A stretch of DNA of 64,000 bases. Source: Candidatus Onthomonas avicola (GTDB lineage Bacteria > Bacillota > Clostridia > Oscillospirales > Oscillospiraceae). The DNA lies in assembly GCA_018710845.1 (NCBI GenBank), contig DVJB01000028.1:1-64000 (forward strand), in the 5' to 3' direction. Positions 33,502 to 41,521 of the stretch are shown piece by piece. Position numbers and translations under genes: made by a program. Numbering within the stretch: position 1 is the first letter of the stretch; each line of letters begins with the position of its first letter. Under the pieces are notes generated by a model, which had not been told where the DNA came from, ran no database searches, and saw only the letters and a program-made list of their open reading frames with translations.

Positions 33502-33999
33502 TCAGACGTTATACTCCGCACAGACCTTCGCGTCCTTTTCCGCCACGGAGCGGGCCATCTCGGCCTTGTACTCCGCCAGGCGCGCGGCGAGGTCCCCGTC
33601 TCCGATGGCCAGCAGCTCGGCGGCCAGGATGCCGGCGTTGGCCGCGGCGTTGACGCCCACGGTGGCCACCGGCACGCCGCTGGGCATCTGCACGATGGAC
33701 AGCAGGCTGTCCAGCCCGCCCATCATCGAGGTCTTGATGGGCACGCCGATCACCGGCAGGGTGGTATAAGCGGCCAGCACGCCGCCTAGATGGGCGGCCT
33801 TCCCGGCCCCGGCGATGATGACGCCGAAGCCCTCGTCCCGGGCAGAGGAGGCAAATGCCTCTGCCGCGGCCGGCGTGCGGTGGGCGGAGATGATGCGCAC
33901 CTGATACGGGATGCCGAAGCGCCGGAGCTGCTCGAGCGCCTCGCGCATGACGGGCAGGTCACTGTCCGAACCCATCACAACGGCAACTTTTTTTACCAC
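33502..33999 (-). CDS. purE: 5-(carboxyamino)imidazole ribonucleotide mutase
   Basis: This is a class I PurE, moving the carboxyl group of N5-CAIR to make CAIR. The 165-residue product has AVVMGSDSDLPVM, ISAHRTP, IIAGAGKAAHLGG and VQMPSGVPVATVGVN. It starts at GTG 33999 behind AAGGGGG; the longer ATG-started frame would begin in the leader and lacks a site. No PurK, needed with class I PurE, is seen here. It is the first gene of the operon and follows the attenuator-like leader. Confidence 0.95.
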   Translation of the reverse strand: MVKKVAVVMGSDSDLPVMREALEQLRRFGIPYQVRIISAHRTPAAAEAFASSARDEGFGVIIAGAGKAAHLGGVLAAYTTLPVIGVPIKTSMMGGLDSLLSIVQMPSGVPVATVGVNAAANAGILAAELLAIGDGDLAARLAEYKAEMARSVAEKDAKVCAEYNV

Positions 34000-34027
34000 G
34001 ATACAATAACCCCCTTCACAGCGGAAA

Positions 34028-34069
34028 GAAAAAGGCAAGCAGATGGACCGATTGACCCATCTGCCTGCC
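34028..34069 (-). terminator. Leader terminator before purE
   Basis: On the minus strand GGCAGGCAGATGG pairs with CCATCTGCTTGCC (one mismatch), followed by TTTTT. It lies 29 nt before the purE start and after the leader reading frame, so it can shut off the whole operon unless opened. Confidence 0.88.
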
Positions 34070-34078
34070 GGGCGGGCC

Positions 34079-34153
34079 TCAACGGCCCTGCTGGGAGAGC
34101 GGGCGGGCCTGAGCGCGCAGCGCGAAGAAATGCACGACTTCGTTCCAGCGCAT
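34079..34153 (-). CDS. Candidate purE leader peptide
   Basis: This 24-codon frame starts MRWNEVV and ends RPLSQQGR, too short for routine gene calling. It begins with ATG 34153, about 11 nt after AGAGGGG, roughly 25 nt into the predicted transcript, and stops 10 nt before the terminator stem. Two glutamine codons and a glycine codon stand just before its stop; both amino acids are purine precursors. The ribosome site can pair with CCGCCCGCTCTC inside the frame (11 pairs with one bulge). No peptide homology is known to me, so translation is inferred. Confidence 0.5.
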   Translation of the reverse strand: MRWNEVVHFFALRAQARPLSQQGR

Positions 34154-34185
34154 ATCCGACACCGCCCCTCTCATCAATTAAGCAT

Positions 34186-34214
34186 ATTTTAGCCTATTTT
34201 AGGGGAAGTTTCAA
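34186..34214 (-). promoter_or_regulatory. Promoter of the purine operon
   Basis: On the minus strand, TTGAAA (complement 34209-34214) and TAAAAT (complement 34186-34191) have a 17-nt spacer. Transcription would start near 34179. No purine riboswitch core or PurR box was recognised. Confidence 0.75.
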
Positions 34215-34306
34215 GAGAAAGGGAACCTGAAAAAGTTTTTTGTACGCTTGTACAACGGGAAAATCAAATCGGAAAGACCGCTTGTCCAAAAAGCTATGCC
34301 CCGCGC

Positions 34307-35425
34307 TCACAGCAGGCCGTTGCTCTCCAGAATCCGCTCCGCCTCCGCCGCGCGCAGCTCCCAGGCGGCCTCGGCGCCGTACTGCCGGCGGCTGGCGGGG
34401 GCCCAGGCGCTGTTTTCCAGCACGGCCTGATAGCACGCGTCCACGAACTCCTTGGGCGAGCGCGCGCCGTAGATCACGTCGGGATAGACCGGGATGAACC
34501 GCGCCGGATACATCGCGGCGATGGGCTTTCCGACCATGAGATACTCGTAGATTCGGCTGGGAACCACGTCCTCATCCGGGTCGTCGGTGTCCAGCAGATC
34601 GATGAGCACGTCAAACTGCGCCGCGTAGCCCGGCAGGTTGAGCCGGTCAATTTTGCCGAGAAAGTGCACGTTGGAGAGCTGTTTCATGTGCCGGTAGAGC
34701 GGGTTTGCCTGACTGCAGCGCCCGGCGAAGACGAAGCTCCACGCCGCGTGCGCGCGCGCGGCCTGATAGACCGGGCGTAGGTCCACGTCGCGGCTCACGT
34801 CGCCCAGATAGCCGAACAGCGGCCCCCGGATGCGCAGCAGCGGCGCGGGCACCTGCAGCGTCAGGTCATCCGCCTTGGAGAAGAGCTTGCGGTCGCCGCC
34901 ATTGGGGAGCAGGGCGATGTTGCTGTTACAGGGAGCGAGATGGTCTACCAGCCCCGGCGAGGCGGCGAAGAGCACGTCCGCCCGGTTGGCCAGCAGGCTC
35001 TCCCAATGGATATCAAACTCCGGCCAGTCCTGAAAGCAGTCGTAGACCAGCCCCTGATAGTCCAGCGTCTCGAGCAGGGTGGCGTACAGTGGAGAGCAGG
35101 CCCACACCAGCGCGTTGCGCACATTCTGCCGGGCGGCCTGGGCGGCGATATAATCTGCCATTTTTTTGATGTTGCGCCGCAGCAGGAAGGGGTGGGTGTC
35201 ATCCGTGACGCTGAAGATGGGCGGCAGGGTGTAGACCGTGATGTTCTCCTGTACCCAGCGGCCCTTCTTCTTGTAGTCATTGCGGCGCGGATCGCGCGAA
35301 AGCCGCGCGGGAGGGGGCTGGAAAAACAGGATTTTGTGATATCGGTTGAGCTGCGTGAGCAGACGCTGCGTCCGCGTGGGCGTCTTGTGCCAGCGGCTGC
35401 TGGACAGGCAGATGATATACGCCAT
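34307..35425 (-). CDS. Glycosyltransferase (GT-B, GT4-like)
   Basis: The 372-residue product has no membrane segment. It has a GT-B layout: an N-terminal half with SSSRWHKTPTRTQRLL, LLPNGGD (nucleotide-binding hinge), GYLGDVSRDVDL, VHFLGKIDRLNLPGYAAQFDV and the donor-site EYLMVGKPIAAM with a Glu. It resembles glycosyltransferases of cell-surface polysaccharide pathways; acceptor and sugar are unknown. The ATG follows GAGGAGGG. It is divergent from the DUF5693 membrane protein, another surface-related gene. Confidence 0.85.
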   Translation of the reverse strand: MAYIICLSSSRWHKTPTRTQRLLTQLNRYHKILFFQPPPARLSRDPRRNDYKKKGRWVQENITVYTLPPIFSVTDDTHPFLLRRNIKKMADYIAAQAARQNVRNALVWACSPLYATLLETLDYQGLVYDCFQDWPEFDIHWESLLANRADVLFAASPGLVDHLAPCNSNIALLPNGGDRKLFSKADDLTLQVPAPLLRIRGPLFGYLGDVSRDVDLRPVYQAARAHAAWSFVFAGRCSQANPLYRHMKQLSNVHFLGKIDRLNLPGYAAQFDVLIDLLDTDDPDEDVVPSRIYEYLMVGKPIAAMYPARFIPVYPDVIYGARSPKEFVDACYQAVLENSAWAPASRRQYGAEAAWELRAAEAERILESNGLL

Positions 35426-35571
35426 CGGGCCTTTCCCTCCTCTCCCGGCCGCGGCCGGTCAATTGACATAATCAGTATTGTATCCTGTTTTGTGCGCAAA
35501 CGCAAGACGGAATCGCCGGTTAGGACGCCGAACTATTTGTGCATAATGGAGAGAGGAAAGGAGAAAACGCG

Positions 35572-37410
35572 ATGAAAATAAAGGTTTTTGCGCTGTTGGC
35601 GGCGGTTTTTCTCGCCCTTTTTCCGTCAATTTCCGCCCGAATCTTACAGGAATCGTCCGCGCAGGGCGTTTTGGTTCTCTTTGACAGCCGTTCGCTCGAG
35701 CAGTTGGCCCGCGATGCCGGGGAAGAGCCGGAGGTGTGGGCGGACGGCCTGCGATCGGCGGGGATGGGCGGTCTGGCCCTCTGGCCGGAGACGCTGGAGA
35801 GCCTGCAGTCGCGCGGCGTTCTGGCCTGGAACACCCGCGCGGGGGCCTGCGCCGATCCGGGCTGGCAGGCAAGCTGCCCCGAGTCGGTGCGCCTCTGGCT
35901 GCATGAGCCGGGAGACGGCGTTCTCGCCGCCGTCTGGGACGCGGAGACAGCGGACTGGCTGTGCGCGGCGCTGGAGGCGCTGGGTGAGCCGTACCGCCGC
36001 GCGGCGGGGGAGGGGGCGGACTGGGTGCTCCTCGAGCGGGACGAGGCGGCGGCTGCGCTCCCCCTCGGCTTCTGGCCGGAGACGGAGGAGCTGGCCCGGA
36101 CGCTCGGCCTCACAGTCTGTCCGGTGCTCTCGCTGCGGGAGGAGAACGACAGCCTGACGCTCACCCGGCGGCTCTGGCAGCAGTGGGCGGGCGCCGGCCC
36201 CGTGCTGTGCGCCGGTCCGACGCTGCCGGGATTTGCCGGGGAAGAGCCGGAGACGGCGCGCGCGCTCCTGGCTGACTTCCTGGACAGCGGTGGGACATTG
36301 GCCCTGGTGGAGTCCAGCGCCCAGCGCGGCAGCCTGGAGCTGGAGGGCAAGGAGAGTGCCCTCGCGGCGGGGGAGGGACATCTCTTGCGCTGCTATTACC
36401 AGTGGGACTATCTCTCCGCCCAGTATGACGCGGAGGACCCGTCCAGCGCACGGGCAATTGGGCTGGAGCTGGCCCGGGCGGCGGGAGAGCGCGGCTGCCG
36501 TGTTCTCTGGCTCCAGCCGCTCACCGATGCCCAGAGCGGCCGGACGGTGGAGGAGCGCGCGGTCTATGAGGAGATGGTCGCCGGACTGTGTGAGGACCTC
36601 GCGCGCTATGGACTGTATTCTGCGGCGGAGGCGGAGCCTGTACCGGCGCTGGGCGGCTGGCTCGGCGTCCTGCCGCGGCAGGTGCTCAGCCTGCTCACCG
36701 CCTGTGCCGCCGGTATTCTGTGTGCCTGGCTGCTCGCCGCCGGCGAGGGGGGCTGGGGTCTTCTGCTGCTCGCGCAGCTGACCGCCCTGGCGGGGGGACT
36801 GGCCGCCGCATTTTGGCTGGACGCGACTCCCTTCCTGTTGGGGGAGGCGGTCTTCCGCGGCGTCAAGCTGGCGCAGCTCGTGCCGCTGGCGGCTTATCTG
36901 GCATTTCTCGCCCTGCGGTGGGGACAGGGGCGCCGCGGCACGCTGGCCGCCGCACTGGACCGGCCGGTGACCGTGCGCATGCTGCTGCGCGGCGGGCTGT
37001 TCGCCCTTGCCGGCGCGGGGGTGCTGGGGATCGGCGCGTACTATCTGGCCCGGACGGGAAACTCCGGCCTGGCCTCCGATTGGGAGCTGCGCCTGCGCGA
37101 CGCGCTCGAGCGCCTCCTGGGTGTCCGGCCGCGCTTCAAGGAGTTCGCCGTCGGCCTGCCCTGCCTGGCCCTGTATCTCTGGGGAAGGCTGCCGCGGCCG
37201 CTGCGCGCCCTGGCGGGACTGGGGGCGGTGGTGGGGCTGGTATCGGTTATCAACACCTTCCTGCACCGATGGACACCGCTGGCGGTCAGTCTGCGCCGCA
37301 CGGCGGCGGGCTGGCTGCTCGGCGCGCTGCTTGCGCTGGTTGTGCTGACTGCCGTCCGGCTGCTGCGGAGATGGTGGTCCGGCAGAGGAGAGAGCAGAAA
37401 ATGCTTATGA
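35572..37410 (+). CDS. DUF5693-like membrane protein
   Basis: The 612-residue product starts at the ATG behind AAAGGAG. A signal-anchor (about 3-20) precedes a large outer domain (about 20-370) that begins with the DUF5693-like segment GMGGLALWPETLESLQ. Seven to eight membrane helices follow to the C-terminus. In other Firmicutes this family often sits beside the polysaccharide pyruvyl transferase CsaB; none is visible here. A role in surface polymer attachment or signalling is possible but unproven. The 100-nt gap to the PAP2 gene holds only a possible TAGAAT box. Confidence 0.75.
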   Translation: MKIKVFALLAAVFLALFPSISARILQESSAQGVLVLFDSRSLEQLARDAGEEPEVWADGLRSAGMGGLALWPETLESLQSRGVLAWNTRAGACADPGWQASCPESVRLWLHEPGDGVLAAVWDAETADWLCAALEALGEPYRRAAGEGADWVLLERDEAAAALPLGFWPETEELARTLGLTVCPVLSLREENDSLTLTRRLWQQWAGAGPVLCAGPTLPGFAGEEPETARALLADFLDSGGTLALVESSAQRGSLELEGKESALAAGEGHLLRCYYQWDYLSAQYDAEDPSSARAIGLELARAAGERGCRVLWLQPLTDAQSGRTVEERAVYEEMVAGLCEDLARYGLYSAAEAEPVPALGGWLGVLPRQVLSLLTACAAGILCAWLLAAGEGGWGLLLLAQLTALAGGLAAAFWLDATPFLLGEAVFRGVKLAQLVPLAAYLAFLALRWGQGRRGTLAAALDRPVTVRMLLRGGLFALAGAGVLGIGAYYLARTGNSGLASDWELRLRDALERLLGVRPRFKEFAVGLPCLALYLWGRLPRPLRALAGLGAVVGLVSVINTFLHRWTPLAVSLRRTAAGWLLGALLALVVLTAVRLLRRWWSGRGESRKCL

Positions 37411-37510
37411 ACGGTTTATCCCCTGTTTATCGGGCTGCGGTAGAATAGACTGTGTCAAAACGGAGATGCGCGCCCGATGCGGCGGCATGGACAGAAAGAG
37501 GGGGACCGCG

Positions 37511-38077
37511 ATGCTGGAGACGATTCAGGCGATGGACGCCGGCGCTCTGCTCTGGATTCAGGAGCAGGTGCGCTGCCCGGCACTCAATCCGCTGATCGAA
37601 CTGTATACCAATCTGGGGGAGGGCGGTCTGCTCTGGATTGCCGTCTCCCTCGCCCTGCTGCTGCGGCGAAAGACGCGCCGGGCGGGCTGCCTGGCGCTCG
37701 TGGCGCTGCTGGGGTGTTACGCCGTCAACGACCTGCTGCTCAAGGAGCTGTTTGCCCGGCCGCGTCCCTTCCTCACGGTAGATGGACTGGAGATTCTGAT
37801 CGCGCCGCCCAACTCTTGGTCTTTCCCGTCCGGACACGCAGCCTCCTCCCTGGCGGCGGCGGGAACATGGCTGCGGACGCTGCCGGGGCGGGGCAGATGG
37901 GTGCTGCTCGCTCTGGCGGTGGGGATGGCCCTCTCCCGGCTGTACGTGGGAGTGCACTATCCCACCGACGTGCTCGCCGGGATGCTGGCCGGCCTGCTCG
38001 GCAGCTGGGCGCTCTGCCGGTTCACGGGGCCGGCCTACGACCGCCTGTCCCGCCGGTGGTCCTGGCTGGAGCCGTGA
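37511..38077 (+). CDS. PAP2-family membrane phosphatase
   Basis: This is a lipid phosphatase, perhaps acting on undecaprenyl pyrophosphate or phosphatidate. The 188-residue product has five to six helices and the three PAP2 signatures: KELFARPRPF, PSGHAAS and SRLYVGVHYPTD. The ATG lies behind AGAGGGGGA; earlier in-frame starts have no site. Its last 43 bases overlap the end of the convergent TauE-like gene. Confidence 0.92.
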   Translation: MLETIQAMDAGALLWIQEQVRCPALNPLIELYTNLGEGGLLWIAVSLALLLRRKTRRAGCLALVALLGCYAVNDLLLKELFARPRPFLTVDGLEILIAPPNSWSFPSGHAASSLAAAGTWLRTLPGRGRWVLLALAVGMALSRLYVGVHYPTDVLAGMLAGLLGSWALCRFTGPAYDRLSRRWSWLEP

Positions 38078-38430
38078 CCGGGGCGCAGCAGCTCGTGCAG
38101 CCCCACCGCGAGCAGATAGACGCCGAAACCGCGCCGCAGCAGCCCGGTCTCCAGTCCGGTGGCCAGCCAGGCGGTCAGCGCGGCGGTGAGCGCCCCTGCG
38201 GCGGCGGCCCAGAGCACCGGCCCGCGCCGCAGGTATCCGTTTTTCCCGTGCGACGGCAGGGCGGCCGCGGAGACGGGCAGGAAAAAGAGCAGGTTGATGC
38301 CCTGCGCGGTGCGTTGCTCCACCCCGGCAAACAGGGTGAGCAGGAGCAGCAGCAGCGTCCCGCCGCCCAGCCCGAGGGCGGAGAGGATGCCCGCCGCGCA
38401 GCCGACTGCCAGCGCGCCAAGCGCGCTCAC
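38035..38430 (-). CDS. TauE/SafE-type half permease (second gene of a pair)
   Basis: The 131-residue product has about four membrane segments and the family-type GCAAGILSALGLGGGTLLLLLLTL near the N-terminus, where TauE/SafE proteins have G-x-G-x-G-G-G. The start is GTG overlapping the stop of the partner gene (GTGA) with GAGG upstream. Typical TauE/SafE transporters are about 250 residues with two homologous halves. Here each half is a separate gene, so a heterodimer is likely. The exported substrate (sulfite, sulfonate or other anion) is unknown. It overlaps the convergent PAP2 gene by 43 bp. Confidence 0.85.
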   Translation of the reverse strand: MSALGALAVGCAAGILSALGLGGGTLLLLLLTLFAGVEQRTAQGINLLFFLPVSAAALPSHGKNGYLRRGPVLWAAAAGALTAALTAWLATGLETGLLRRGFGVYLLAVGLHELLRPGHGSSQDHRRDRRS

Positions 38431-38792
38431 AGGAGATTCCTCACGCCGCCGTAGAGCAGGAAGAGGGCGAAGGCCCGCCGCAGCAGCGTGGCCGGGACGC
38501 GCCGGAACAGCCGGCCGCCCAAAAAGCCGCCCAACAGCCCCCCGAGCAGATAGGGCAGCGCCTGGGCCAGGTCGAGCGCGCCGCGCGCCCAGTAGACCGC
38601 CGCCGAGACGAGGCAGAGCGGGAGAATCACCGCGATCGAGCAGGCGAACGCCGCCTTTTCCTCGACCTTGACCCAGCGCAGCAGCAGCGGCACGAGAATC
38701 ATCCCGCCGCCGGCGCCGAACAGGCCGTTGGCCGCCCCGGCCAGCGCGCCGGAGACCGCCCAGCGCCAGGGCAGCCGCCCCCTCTCCTCCAT
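38427..38792 (-). CDS. TauE/SafE-type half permease (first gene of a pair)
   Basis: The 121-residue product has SGALAGAANGLFGAGGGMILVPLLLRW, the glycine-rich re-entrant signature of TauE/SafE, then about three further membrane segments (ACSIAVILPLCLVSAAVYW, LLGGLLGGFLGGRLF). The ATG at 38792 is well spaced from GGAGGG. It matches one half of a usual family member and is coupled to its partner by a 4-bp overlap. The two halves are alike but not recent duplicates. Confidence 0.87.
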   Translation of the reverse strand: MEERGRLPWRWAVSGALAGAANGLFGAGGGMILVPLLLRWVKVEEKAAFACSIAVILPLCLVSAAVYWARGALDLAQALPYLLGGLLGGFLGGRLFRRVPATLLRRAFALFLLYGGVRNLL

Positions 38793-38812
38793 TGCCATCC
38801 CTCCGTGCAATC

Positions 38813-38856
38813 AAAAATCCCCTTCCCCACCAATTTGGCAGGGAAGGGGATTTTTT
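38813..38856. terminator. Terminator after the PrsA-like gene
   Basis: ATCCCCTTCCC pairs with GGGAAGGGGAT, with A- and T-runs on both sides. It can end the PrsA-like gene on the minus strand. Confidence 0.8.
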
Positions 38857-38874
38857 ATGCCTGTAAAAAACCGG

Positions 38875-40662
38875 TCACGCCCCGGCGTCGATGGCCGCGT
38901 AGCGCATCAGGAAGGTGCGCGCGGCGTTGTCCGAGTCGTTGTTCTCCTCCAACCAGGCGCTGTAGCGCTCGGACTGGAGGGCGGAGCGGGCCACCGTCTG
39001 CCAGTAGAGCAGGTCGTCATAGCCGGTGAAGTAGACCAGGCGGTAGCCGTGCAGCGTCTCGTCGCGGATGATGGCGTAGTCGCCCACCTCGTGCTCGCTG
39101 CCGAAGAGCCACTCGTCCACCTCGTCATTCTGTGCGCCCTTGGCGATGTTGGTATACTCCACGGTGGAGCCGTCGGTGTTCTCCTCCGCCATGGCGAGGA
39201 AGCTCTCCGCGTCGCCGCCGCCGGCCAGCCACTCGTCCTGCAGCGCCTCGATCTCCTCCAGCGCAGCGTCCCAGTCATACTGGGTTTCGGTGGAGGTGTC
39301 CGACGTGGTATCCGTGGAGTCCTCAGTGGTGTCTTCCGCTGTGGTATCCTCGGTATCCTCCGCCTCGGTGTCCTCCGTGCCGGCCGTATCCGTCTCGCCG
39401 GTCTCCGCCGTCGTGTCTGCGGCGGTGTCGGCCGTGCTCTCCGCCTCGGCGGTATCCTCGGTCTGCGCCGCGGTGGTGTCAACGCTCTCCTCGTCACCGG
39501 CGGTGGTGGAGCTGCTGGCGGTATCCTCACTCTCCTCATCGTCGGTGATTGCCTCTGCCTGGATCAGCAGGTTATACATGTTCGCGCCGTAGTACTCGTC
39601 CAGCTCGCGGCTGTCAAAGCGCACGACGTAGTAACCGGAGAGATACTCCTCACCCGCGCTGTCGGTGGAGTTGTAGGCGACCTTGGTGGTCTCACCGGCG
39701 GTGCGGCCGTCCTCGGCCAGCCAAGTGCTGAAGTCGTAGTAAGAGAGCGTCGTGCCGCTGAAGTCGTTGAGCGAGCTGGCGCCATACTCCTCGACCAGCG
39801 CGGCAATCTCGTCCGCGTCGCCGTTGGCCAGCGCCTCCTCCAGCGTGTCAGAGCGCTCCTCCAGCTCCTCCTGCGCGGCGGCCAGCTCGTCGGGATCATA
39901 GTCGAGCTGGTTGCCCTCGTCGTCGTACTCCGCCGCCAGGTCGATGGTGACCAGATACGCCTCGTACTCAAAGTTATCCAGCGTGGCGGCGTTCTCCTCG
40001 TAATAGGCGTCCATATCCGCTTCGGAGATGTCAAAGCTCTCCTGCAGGTGCTGGGCGTAGTCCTGGGCCAAGTACTGCTGCGTGAGCGCCTTCTCGTAGG
40101 CCGAGGTGGTCATGAACCGGCCGTAAACGGAGGAGAGGTAGTTGCCGACCGTCACCCCGTAGCTCTCTGCGGTGCTGCGCAGGGTGTCCATCGCCGCGTC
40201 CACATTCTCCTGCGCCTCGTCGGAGATGGTGTAGCCCTCCTCCTGGGCGGCGCTGAGCAGGGCGCCCACCTCGTCCAGGGAGGTCAGGGCGTTCTCCAGC
40301 AGGTAGTCATACCATGTCTGGCCGTCAGAGATCTCCTGCTCCTTGAGGCTGACGCTGGTGTCCAGCCCGTAATAGGACGCGTAGCTGTAGACAGAGTTAT
40401 ACTCATTATAGAAGTAATAGTCGATATCGGTCACGGTAAAGGACTGTCCGTTCACCTCGTAGGCGGCTATGTGGCGCTGGAACACACCGGAGTCCCAGAT
40501 CAACAGCGCGGCAACCAGGACCACGACCACGGCGGCAATGACGGCGTAGAGCCGGGTCCGCTTCTTCTGTGCACGCTGCTCCATGACTTCCTGCCGGCGG
40601 CGGACAGACAGGTTGCCCAGATCCTCCTGGGACTGGGACTTGGATTTCTCTTTGTGATTCAT
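38875..40662 (-). CDS. PrsA/SurA-like membrane-anchored peptidyl-prolyl isomerase with acidic linker
   Basis: This is a predicted extracytoplasmic foldase. The 595-residue product starts at the ATG behind AGGAGG. A charged N-terminus, one membrane anchor (about 38-58) and a SurA-N-like helical domain (about 65-230) come first. Residues about 376-461 are almost only Asp, Glu, Thr, Ser and Ala. A parvulin-like region (SFLAMAEENTDG, RDETLHGYRLVYFTG) follows. The acidic stretch appears to interrupt the isomerase region. Key parvulin residues are not clear, so a chaperone-only role is possible. Confidence 0.8.
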   Translation of the reverse strand: MNHKEKSKSQSQEDLGNLSVRRRQEVMEQRAQKKRTRLYAVIAAVVVVLVAALLIWDSGVFQRHIAAYEVNGQSFTVTDIDYYFYNEYNSVYSYASYYGLDTSVSLKEQEISDGQTWYDYLLENALTSLDEVGALLSAAQEEGYTISDEAQENVDAAMDTLRSTAESYGVTVGNYLSSVYGRFMTTSAYEKALTQQYLAQDYAQHLQESFDISEADMDAYYEENAATLDNFEYEAYLVTIDLAAEYDDEGNQLDYDPDELAAAQEELEERSDTLEEALANGDADEIAALVEEYGASSLNDFSGTTLSYYDFSTWLAEDGRTAGETTKVAYNSTDSAGEEYLSGYYVVRFDSRELDEYYGANMYNLLIQAEAITDDEESEDTASSSTTAGDEESVDTTAAQTEDTAEAESTADTAADTTAETGETDTAGTEDTEAEDTEDTTAEDTTEDSTDTTSDTSTETQYDWDAALEEIEALQDEWLAGGGDAESFLAMAEENTDGSTVEYTNIAKGAQNDEVDEWLFGSEHEVGDYAIIRDETLHGYRLVYFTGYDDLLYWQTVARSALQSERYSAWLEENNDSDNAARTFLMRYAAIDAGA

Positions 40663-40802
40663 GCTACTCTTGCCTCCTGTGTATTGCATCGGCGCCGGGC
40701 GACGCCGGACAAACATACAAAAACCGACGTGAAAGGCCGCCGGGACGGGAGAACTCGTCCTAAACGTGGAATATTATATACGAAGCGGCGGGAAGATGCA
40801 AG

Positions 40803-40839
40803 GAAAAAATGAAAACGGCAGGGGAGATGCCCCTGCCGT
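40803..40839 (-). terminator. Terminator of the putative ncRNA
   Basis: On the minus strand ACGGCAGGGG pairs with CCCCTGCCGT (40815-40839), followed by TTTTCATTTTTT. Confidence 0.88.
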
Positions 40840-41036
40840 ACGGCGGACAATGAAAAAGACCCCCGCTCTGGCCGTGTGACCCAGTTCAAACCTGCACCGA
40901 ATGGCAGGTGGGACGCCTCCGTTTGGCTTTACTGCTTCCAACTTCCGGCGCATAGACGCGGGGAGGCCTGCAAACCGCCAGCCGAGTTCCAGCATCCCGT
41001 ATGAGAATTGTGGGTTTAAATATAGGCCATCACGCA
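40803..41036 (-). ncRNA. Possible 6S RNA (ssrS)
   Basis: The 410-nt gap has no credible gene but holds a long rod-like fold on the minus strand. TGGCC near the 5' end pairs with GGCCA near the 3' end, ACCC with GGGT, and GGCCTCC with GGAGGC around a terminal loop. Conserved-looking segments are TTTAAACCCACAA and CGGTTTGCAGGCCTCC, which I remember from clostridial 6S RNAs. It ends in a strong terminator (40803-40839). No clear promoter was found. The exact 5' end is uncertain, and the identity needs a covariance-model match. Confidence 0.45.
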
Positions 41037-41073
41037 CCGAGCAGGGATCGGGTGAGAGATATCTGACAGGACG

Positions 41074-41388
41074 TTATTCCGTCGTGCCCTCTTCGTCCTC
41101 TTCCTCAAACAGCGTCTCCATAAACAGGTCATACACGGCGTTGAGTTCCGCCTCGTCCTCAATGGTGACCAGTTCTTCCTCCTCGCCGTTGTCGGAGATG
41201 ACTTTAAGGATAATCAGACCGTAGTCCTCGTCGTCCACGGCGGATTCCTCTTCGCCCTCCGGGATGGTGGGGAAAAAGGACATATAGACCGCGCCGTTGT
41301 ACTCCACTGTGTCGAGGTATTCCAGCTCGATCTCGTTGCCCTCTTCATCGGTCAGGGTGATAAAGGTGCTCTCGAATTCTTCGCTCAT
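41074..41388 (-). CDS. DUF1292 (YrzB-like) protein
   Basis: This is an acidic 104-residue protein of a family widespread in Firmicutes. FITLTDEEGNEIELEYLDTVEYNGAVYMSF is the typical opening, followed by IILKVISDNGEEEELVTIED and an acidic tail. Function is unknown; in many genomes it lies with yrrK/ruvX and alaS, which are not here. ATG 41388 is chosen by family start (MSEEFES); the ribosome site is weak (GGTGA). Confidence 0.88.
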   Translation of the reverse strand: MSEEFESTFITLTDEEGNEIELEYLDTVEYNGAVYMSFFPTIPEGEEESAVDDEDYGLIILKVISDNGEEEELVTIEDEAELNAVYDLFMETLFEEEDEEGTTE

Positions 41389-41521
41389 CGAATTCACCGG
41401 CCTTTCTGTTTCTGGCTCTATTGTACCGTGTGCCGGGGAAAAAAGCAAGAGGGATTTTACGGTGGAATTTTTGCAAAAGAGGCGAAAGGATGCCCGGCGC
41501 CCGGACGGGGTCGGAGGACTG

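Noticed and set aside
34020-34180. Purine riboswitch upstream of purE
   Set aside because: The conserved purine-aptamer core and the two kissing loops are not found on the leader strand; a leader-peptide attenuator fits better.
38436-38814. Minus-strand extension upstream of the second TauE-like gene in the same frame
   Set aside because: It lies out of frame over the first TauE-like gene and lacks hydrophobic segments of the family; the GTG at 38430 is coupled to the first gene.
40774-41037. 87-residue minus-strand open frame in the ncRNA region
   Set aside because: There is no ribosome site and no family resemblance; the region folds as a rod and ends in a terminator.
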